A stretch of DNA of 12,131 bases, from assembly GCA_964537285.1 (NCBI GenBank), contig CAZHZT010000155.1, positions 1 through 12,131 of the forward strand, in the 5' to 3' direction. Positions within the stretch are counted from its first letter, which is position 1; the number at the start of each line of letters is the position of its first letter. The notes under the pieces are model-generated. The model saw nothing but the letters and a program-made list of their open reading frames with translations. It was not told where the DNA came from and ran no database searches. Made by a program: the position numbers and the translations under genes. Source of the DNA: CAZHZT01 sp964537285. Lineage in GTDB: Bacteria; Bacteroidota; Bacteroidia; Chitinophagales; Saprospiraceae. This document shows, piece after piece, positions 7,930 through 12,131 of this stretch.

Positions 7930-8934
7930 ATGAAACCATTAAATATTCTCATTTTAACGGATCACAGGGCGCACAGCAAAGAGAATTCTCTTTACAACCT
8001 CGGAAAAGAAATTCGTCTCCACCCTTATTGCAGTTCCTTGCATATTGCAAGCAGGGGCCTGGAAGACAATCATTCTTTTTTCTATGACTTTGACACCACT
8101 GAAGTGGGGGTTTTACCAATTCAGAAGGCTTTTAATTATCAAAAAACAGGAAGACAATTTAAAAAACCTGAGTTTGTAAAAAGCATTCATGACTATGATT
8201 TTATTATTCTAAGGCTGCCCCGACCAATCCCTGACGGCTTTTTCGCCTTCCTGGAGTCTGTATATCCTGCTAACAGGATAATCAACCAACCTTCAGGAAT
8301 TGAAGAAACCAGCTCAAAAGCCTATATGTTGAACTTCGAAAAGTGGTGCCCCCCAATGAAGCTGTGCCGTTCCCTGGAAGATATAAAAGAATTCCACCTG
8401 CAGTTTCCTGTAGTGCTCAAACCTATAGAAAGCTATGGTGGCCAGGGAATCTTAAAGATAGAGAACAATCAGGTTTTTGACAAAAACAACCTGATTCCCT
8501 GGGATCAATTTATACCGATTGCCGAAAGCCAATTGAAACAGGGAGGATACTTAGCAATGAAATACCTGAAAAATGTTGGCTTAGGAGACAAACGGATAGT
8601 CGTTGTGAACGGAGAGGTTATCGGTGCTTCCCTGCGCTTACCGGCTCAGGGCTCCTGGCTGTGCAATGCCTTACAAGGAGGCAGTTCCCACAGAAGTTCG
8701 CCTGACTCGAATGAAATCGCTATGGTAATAGACCTCCATAGCAAATTGTCTGAAAAAGGCATAATAATTTTCGGTATGGATACTTTGGTAGCCGATGACG
8801 GGCAGCGAGTTCTATCAGAAGTAAATACCCTCAGTGTAGGAGGAATAAAACAATTAGCGGCTCTTTCGAAAAAGCCCCTTGTAAGAAAAGCTGCACATAT
8901 TTTTATGGATTACATGCTGGAAAATTGCGCTTAG
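7930..8934 (+). CDS. glutathione synthetase-like ATP-grasp ligase
   Basis: A 334-residue protein close in size and layout to prokaryotic GshB. An N-terminal substrate-binding part (about 1-125) contains NQPSGIEETSSKAYML (119-134), matching the N.P.....EK conserved in GshB. ATP-grasp follows: VVLKPIESYGGQGI (161-174, with K164 and the glycine loop), GDKRIVVVNGEVIGASLR (219-236), GMDTLV (282-287, D284) and SEVNT (296-300, E297 and N299 as Mg ligands). Family members link glycine or another amino acid to a peptide carboxylate using ATP. True glutathione synthesis would need a glutamate-cysteine ligase, and none is seen here, so a different small peptide is equally likely. The gene is the second of a two-gene operon with the permuted ATP-grasp protein. 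A structured region and a terminator follow. Fold and family are well supported; the substrate is open. Confidence 0.82.
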   Translation: MKPLNILILTDHRAHSKENSLYNLGKEIRLHPYCSSLHIASRGLEDNHSFFYDFDTTEVGVLPIQKAFNYQKTGRQFKKPEFVKSIHDYDFIILRLPRPIPDGFFAFLESVYPANRIINQPSGIEETSSKAYMLNFEKWCPPMKLCRSLEDIKEFHLQFPVVLKPIESYGGQGILKIENNQVFDKNNLIPWDQFIPIAESQLKQGGYLAMKYLKNVGLGDKRIVVVNGEVIGASLRLPAQGSWLCNALQGGSSHRSSPDSNEIAMVIDLHSKLSEKGIIIFGMDTLVADDGQRVLSEVNTLSVGGIKQLAALSKKPLVRKAAHIFMDYMLENCA

Positions 8935-8950
8935 TCTACTATTATTACTA

Positions 8951-8976
8951 CGGCAATAATATGCCGCTACACGGCA
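8951..8976 (+). other. two mutually exclusive small hairpins
   Basis: CGGCA (8951-8955), TGCCG (8962-8966) and CGGCA (8972-8976) allow either a first hairpin (loop ATAATA) or a second (loop CTACA). The second is followed by GTATTTTCATTT, so it could act as a weak terminator just after the ATP-grasp operon. The stems are only 5 bp each, so this is suggestive only. Confidence 0.3.
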
Positions 8977-8985
8977 GTATTTTCA

Positions 8986-9052
8986 TTTGAGGCACTCTGA
9001 AACTTGAGGCATCCTAAAATTCTGGATGCCCCATGTTTCGGAATGCCTCAAA
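8986..9052. repeat. nested inverted repeat, long imperfect hairpin
   Basis: Outer arms 8986-9003 and 9035-9052 pair over 18 positions with one C-A mismatch and one G-T pair, beginning TTTGAGGCA and ending TGCCTCAAA. Inside, GGCATCC (9008-9014) pairs with GGATGCC (9024-9030). The GAGGCA unit thus recurs in direct and inverted form. Neither strand has a T-run directly after the stem, so it is not a textbook terminator. It may be a small palindromic repeat element or an RNA structure between the ATP-grasp operon and the hydrolase gene. Confidence 0.55.
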
Positions 9053-9061
9053 AAAACTTTC

Positions 9062-9085
9062 ACGCACATAGGTGCGTTCATTTTT
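9062..9085 (+). terminator. factor-independent terminator after the ATP-grasp operon
   Basis: ACGCAC (9062-9067) and GTGCGT (9072-9077) form a perfect 6-bp stem with the loop ATAG. TTCATTTTT follows at once. It would stop read-through from the ATP-grasp pair, implying that the downstream hydrolase gene has its own promoter. No clean TTG/TAnnTTTG pair was found upstream of that gene; TAATCTTG at 9126-9133 is the nearest, with one mismatch and no good -33 partner. Confidence 0.6.
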
Positions 9086-9165
9086 CAAGGCGAAAATCAT
9101 GAATTACAAAAATTTTCGATATATATAATCTTGTCATAGTACTTTCATTTAACACTAAAATTATC

Positions 9166-10149
9166 ATGTTAGGAATACTTACCGACGCCCCAATGATCAA
9201 AAAACTTGATGTTAATGATGCCCCCAAAGGCGAGATCAGCCGTTATTTTCTGAGAATTATCGGCGATGGAATGGGTTTTCCCATCTTTGTTCCCATCATC
9301 GTAGCAAGAGGGCATGAGGACGGGATTGTACTAGGCGTTACAGCAGCAGTACATGGCAATGAATTAAACGGCATTCCTGTTGTACAGCGTATATTTAAGG
9401 AAATAGATGTTAATAATTTAAAGGGAACCATTGTCGGGGTTCCTGTAATGAATGTTCCGGGTTACCTCCTAATGCAACGGAAATTCAATGACGGCATGGA
9501 CTTGAATCGAATCATGCCGGGAGATCCGGAAGGTAACACGAGCGAAGTATATGCCCACCGATTACTGGATAGAATTGTCTATCAACTCGATTATCTCCTG
9601 GACTTACACACAGCGAGCTTCGGAAGGATAAATTCTTATTATATCCGCGCCAACATGGGTGACCCTGTTAACCGTCGTCTGGCTTTATTGCAAAATGCCC
9701 AAATAATACTTAATAGCCCGGCACCCGATAGCACGTTGAGAGGAACCTTCACCGAAGGTGGCGGAAAAGGGATAACATTGGAAGTTGGCGACCCCAATAA
9801 GTTTCAACGAGGTCACATTCGATCCGGATTAACGGGTATCTTCAATACACTTGTTGATCTGGGTATGATCGAAGGTGAAATTGATGAACCGGATGAAGAA
9901 CCCGTCATTTGCAGTCATTCCTATTGGCTTTTTACCGATAAAGGGGGCGTACTTCAAGTATTGCCTAATGTCACTGACTTTATCAAAAAAGGAGATCGAC
10001 TAGCCGTAGTTAAAAACATTTTTGGCGATATCACTAAAGAGTATTTTGCTCCTGAGGACGGTATTGTAATCGGAAAAAGTACCAATCCCGTTTCCCAAAC
10101 AGGTAGCCGAATTTTGCATTTGGGCATTCCTAAGTACTCTGGAACCTAA
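9166..10149 (+). CDS. succinylglutamate desuccinylase/aspartoacylase-family zinc hydrolase
   Basis: A 327-residue member of the AstE/AspA branch of M14-type metallohydrolases, which cleave amide bonds of acylated amino acids. The zinc ligands are visible: H63 and E66 in AAVHGNELNG, and H148 in LDLHTAS. MDLNR (111-115) supplies the substrate-binding Asn-Arg, and the likely catalytic glutamate is E206 in ITLEVGD. A C-terminal beta-rich part (about 245-327, with DKGGVLQVLP and FAPEDGIVIGK) resembles the usual family tail. No signal peptide is present, so it is cytoplasmic. The ATG at 9166 is preferred; an internal ATG at 9193 would drop nine residues. It lies downstream of two ATP-grasp ligase genes and 32 nt before the mscS-like gene. 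Amide hydrolases often sit beside peptide ligases, so it may trim or recycle their product. The true substrate is unknown, and the stop codon falls in a short tandem duplication. Confidence 0.88.
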   Translation: MLGILTDAPMIKKLDVNDAPKGEISRYFLRIIGDGMGFPIFVPIIVARGHEDGIVLGVTAAVHGNELNGIPVVQRIFKEIDVNNLKGTIVGVPVMNVPGYLLMQRKFNDGMDLNRIMPGDPEGNTSEVYAHRLLDRIVYQLDYLLDLHTASFGRINSYYIRANMGDPVNRRLALLQNAQIILNSPAPDSTLRGTFTEGGGKGITLEVGDPNKFQRGHIRSGLTGIFNTLVDLGMIEGEIDEPDEEPVICSHSYWLFTDKGGVLQVLPNVTDFIKKGDRLAVVKNIFGDITKEYFAPEDGIVIGKSTNPVSQTGSRILHLGIPKYSGT

Positions 10150-10157
10150 GTACTCTG
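10129..10157 (+). repeat. 13-bp direct repeat across the hydrolase stop codon
   Basis: CCTAAGTACTCTG occurs at 10129-10141 and again at 10145-10157, separated by GAA (16-bp period). The first copy encodes PKYS near the C-terminus; the second supplies the TAA stop. This is a recent-looking tandem duplication, or slippage product, at the end of the hydrolase gene. Confidence 0.8.
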
Positions 10158-10181
10158 TACTAAAAAACTCGAACAATAATC

Positions 10182-11036
10182 ATGTCGGAACAAGTACTTA
10201 ACAATCTGAGCTATATTGGTATTTTCCTTGGTATTTTGATTGGAACCTTTCTGGTCGCATTTTTCGTCAATCGCTTTATGGGAAGGATGATTATTAAATC
10301 TTCTGCTTTGATCCGGAGCGACCCCACGAACTATCAATTTCTGAGGCATACACTTGTGGCCCTTATTTATGTGGTTGGCTTTAGCTTTGCTATTTACATG
10401 ATGCCTAATTTAAGGACGCTGGCGGGTTCCTTACTGGCAGGTGCAGGGATTTTGGCAGTGGCTGTGGGTTTTGCTTCCCAGCATGCTCTGGCAAATATAA
10501 TTAGCGGGGTTTTTATAGTAATTTTTAAGCCCTTTAGAGTTAATGACCGTCTAAAGATCAAGGAAATGAACGGAGTCGTTGAGGATATTACTTTGCGACA
10601 TACTGTAATTAGAGATTTTGAAAACCGCCGAATCCTAATTCCCAATGCCATCATCAGTGATGAGATCATTGTAAACGCAGACTTTGAAGACGAGCGCATC
10701 TGCAAATGGATAGATGTGCACATTAGCTATGGAAGCAATATCGATAGAGCCAGAGAAATCCTTAAAGAAGAAGTACTTGCACACCCCATGAATATTGACC
10801 CACGCACTCCTGAGCAAATTGAAAAAGGCGATGAGCTGGTTCCTGTTCGCGTATTGAGCTTGGGTGAGTACTCCCTCCATTTGAGGGCTTGGGCATGGGC
10901 TAAAGATAACGCAGATGCTTTTCGAATGGGGTGTGATTTGTTTGAATCCATTAAAAAGCGATTTGATCAGGAAGAAGAGGTGGAAATTCCATATCCGCAT
11001 AGAGTTTTCATTGAGAAGAAACTTCCGGGTGTTTAA
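10182..11036 (+). CDS. MscS-family mechanosensitive ion channel
   Basis: A 284-residue inner-membrane protein matching small-conductance mechanosensitive channels, which open under membrane tension and release solutes during osmotic downshock. Membrane segments lie at about 10-30, 55-75 and 80-115. The third is the Gly/Ala-rich pore helix (LAGSLLAGAGILAVAVGFAS). The family signature continues through ANIISGVFIVIFKPFRVNDRL to the beta domain, including RRILIPNAIIS (149-159). An alpha/beta C-terminal domain (about 175-280) ends with EIPYPHRVFIEKK. The length is close to Escherichia coli MscS (286), with no extra membrane helices. It begins 32 nt after the hydrolase gene in the same direction, so the two are probably co-transcribed. 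A link to release of a small osmolyte-like product of the preceding ligases is possible but inferred. The start ATG at 10182 follows an A-rich stretch. Confidence 0.95.
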   Translation: MSEQVLNNLSYIGIFLGILIGTFLVAFFVNRFMGRMIIKSSALIRSDPTNYQFLRHTLVALIYVVGFSFAIYMMPNLRTLAGSLLAGAGILAVAVGFASQHALANIISGVFIVIFKPFRVNDRLKIKEMNGVVEDITLRHTVIRDFENRRILIPNAIISDEIIVNADFEDERICKWIDVHISYGSNIDRAREILKEEVLAHPMNIDPRTPEQIEKGDELVPVRVLSLGEYSLHLRAWAWAKDNADAFRMGCDLFESIKKRFDQEEEVEIPYPHRVFIEKKLPGV

Positions 11037-11041
11037 CAGGC

Positions 11042-11199
11042 TTGTTCTGTAACAGCTGATTGGTATAATTTCATTTTGGCGCTGCCTTTGAGAGAGGAGG
11101 TTTGTGAGGCAGGAAGACTACCGTGTGTCTATCTACCCAAAAAACCTTTTTCAAGAACAGCGACAAAATGAAAGTACACCATCAGCAGCTAAAGAACAA
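11042..11199. repeat. 158-bp imperfect inverted repeat between convergent genes
   Basis: The left arm (11042-11084) and the reverse complement of the right arm (11158-11199) match at 36 of 43 aligned positions with one 1-base gap. Shared blocks include TTGTTCT, GCTGAT, TTTCATTTTG and CGCTG. Weaker similarity runs about 24 bp further inward, leaving a short centre near 11120. The outer ends are flanked on both sides by GGC (11039-11041 and 11200-11202), a possible but unproven target duplication. It fills nearly the whole gap between the mscS stop and the stop of the minus-strand gene. It could be a decayed fold-back (MITE-like) element or a structured RNA/terminator region. No transposase frame is inside. 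Confidence 0.65.
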
Positions 11200-11213
11200 G
11201 GCTAATGATCTTT

Positions 11214-12092
11214 TCAGGTGGCTTCCTTTTTCAGCTCTAAAAGATACGTTTTAATTTTCAGATAAAATCGACTGAAGCTTTGATGCTCTGACTTGATTTT
11301 TATTGTCTCTACGGATGCATCGCTGTAAAAAAGTGCTGAATCGAGATAATTTATTCTTGAAGAAAGGTCCAGCTCATTTGATTGCCCGAGAAAGAAGTAA
11401 TAATGAGCCAAAGTATCGTCAAAGCGGCTTTGCCAGTATGAGTTAAGGCCGGGACCTCTTGCTTCTTCAAATTTAGAAACATAGGGCCCTAACAGTTTTA
11501 CTTCCTTCTCTTCATCACTTTCGACGGTGAAGTAAATCAAAATATTAAGAGCATAAAAAAAATAGTTTTCGTATCGATCTTTTTCGCTTTCCGTGATATC
11601 ACCGGAACTTATTTTCTTGCTAAGGAATTTATGCGCCTTTCGCGCATACTCCATTGCTTTTTTTAAGGTAAAATCCGTTTGTGTCTCTGTTTTCCGATCA
11701 TTATCCTCAACATCAATATCATACGTTCCTTTATCGTAGTACCAAATCGTGTAAAAAAGGTAAGCGAGGCCGGTTGCCAATTTATAATTAGGCTGGAGCA
11801 CATATTGCCCTTCTAAATATTCAATAATCCGGCGGCTTTTTTCTATTCTTTTTTTATTTCTCATCTTGTACAATGCCACCCCGTGCACAAGTGCTGTTGA
11901 GAAGTACTCGTATTGATATTCAATGTTACTCAATAAACTAATGATTGTCTTGTAATCTTCAAACAACCATAATATGGAAAGGCCGACGTTAATTTTTCGA
12001 CAACTTTTTTCGCTTATTCCCTCACTAAATTCAGCAGCAATATTGGCTATTACTGTTTTAGCATTTTCTTGTTTGGTTTTAAAACCATACAA
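11214..12092 (-). CDS. helical TPR-like protein of unknown function, start uncertain
   Basis: A 292-residue protein on the minus strand, not recognised as a named family. It is almost wholly alpha-helical by composition, rich in Y, L, K and E. Paired helices resemble tetratricopeptide-type repeats, for example FDDTLAHYYFFLGQSNELDL followed by SRINYLDSALFYSDAS (225-260), and LKKAMEYARKAHKFLSKK (143-160). Such repeats usually bind proteins. A charged segment (about 124-140) breaks the helices. No signal peptide or enzymatic motif is visible. An in-frame stop (12099-12101) lies just before an A8 run on the plus strand (T8 in the gene's sense), and the only early start is TTG at 12090-12092. The ATG at 12086-12088 is out of frame. 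The true gene could begin with TTG, or be the C-terminal part of a longer protein broken by a one-base change in the T8 run. It converges on mscS. Confidence 0.6.
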   Translation of the reverse strand: MYGFKTKQENAKTVIANIAAEFSEGISEKSCRKINVGLSILWLFEDYKTIISLLSNIEYQYEYFSTALVHGVALYKMRNKKRIEKSRRIIEYLEGQYVLQPNYKLATGLAYLFYTIWYYDKGTYDIDVEDNDRKTETQTDFTLKKAMEYARKAHKFLSKKISSGDITESEKDRYENYFFYALNILIYFTVESDEEKEVKLLGPYVSKFEEARGPGLNSYWQSRFDDTLAHYYFFLGQSNELDLSSRINYLDSALFYSDASVETIKIKSEHQSFSRFYLKIKTYLLELKKEAT

Positions 12093-12131
12093 AAAAAATT
12101 AAGAGCAGTTCTTTGAAAATTGGAAGGAAAA

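Overview
The window looks like chromosomal DNA of a Bacteroidota bacterium. The evidence is A/T-rich coding sequence, start codons preceded by A-rich stretches rather than Shine-Dalgarno boxes, and a recA promoter that fits the Bacteroidota pattern (TTG, 20-bp spacer, TAnnTTTG). The genus cannot be told from sequence alone. No rRNA, tRNA, CRISPR array or intact insertion sequence is visible.

Region 1 (160-4992) is a tight three-gene, same-strand cassette. It encodes a ferritin-like diiron protein with a long coiled-coil N-terminal half, a double-length KAS III-type ketosynthase (first half with an intact Cys-His-Asn triad, second half without it), and a cytochrome P450. Gaps are 16 and 11 nt, so the genes are probably one operon. 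Two oxidative enzymes beside a condensing enzyme suggest modification of a fatty-acyl or polyketide-like product. No carrier protein, thioesterase or transporter lies in the window, and the product is unknown.

Region 2 (5091-6345) is a self-contained recA unit: consensus promoter, canonical RecA, then a 33-bp perfect hairpin acting as a probable terminator.

Region 3 (6483-11036) has a two-gene operon of ATP-grasp-type proteins (one apparently circularly permuted, one glutathione-synthetase-like). It is followed by a structured intergenic stretch with a terminator, then an AstE/aspartoacylase-family zinc hydrolase and an MscS-type mechanosensitive channel. A working model is that the ATP-grasp pair makes a small peptide-like amide, the hydrolase trims or degrades it, and the channel handles osmotic release. 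That functional link is inference.

Region 4 (11037-12131) holds a roughly 160-bp imperfect inverted repeat between convergent genes, and a minus-strand helical, TPR-like protein of unknown function whose start is uncertain.

All gene-free stretches are under 300 bp. Their contents (hairpins, promoters, repeats) are listed as features. The most unusual items are the fused active/inactive ketosynthase with its oxidase partners, the twin ATP-grasp cluster, and the inverted repeat downstream of mscS.
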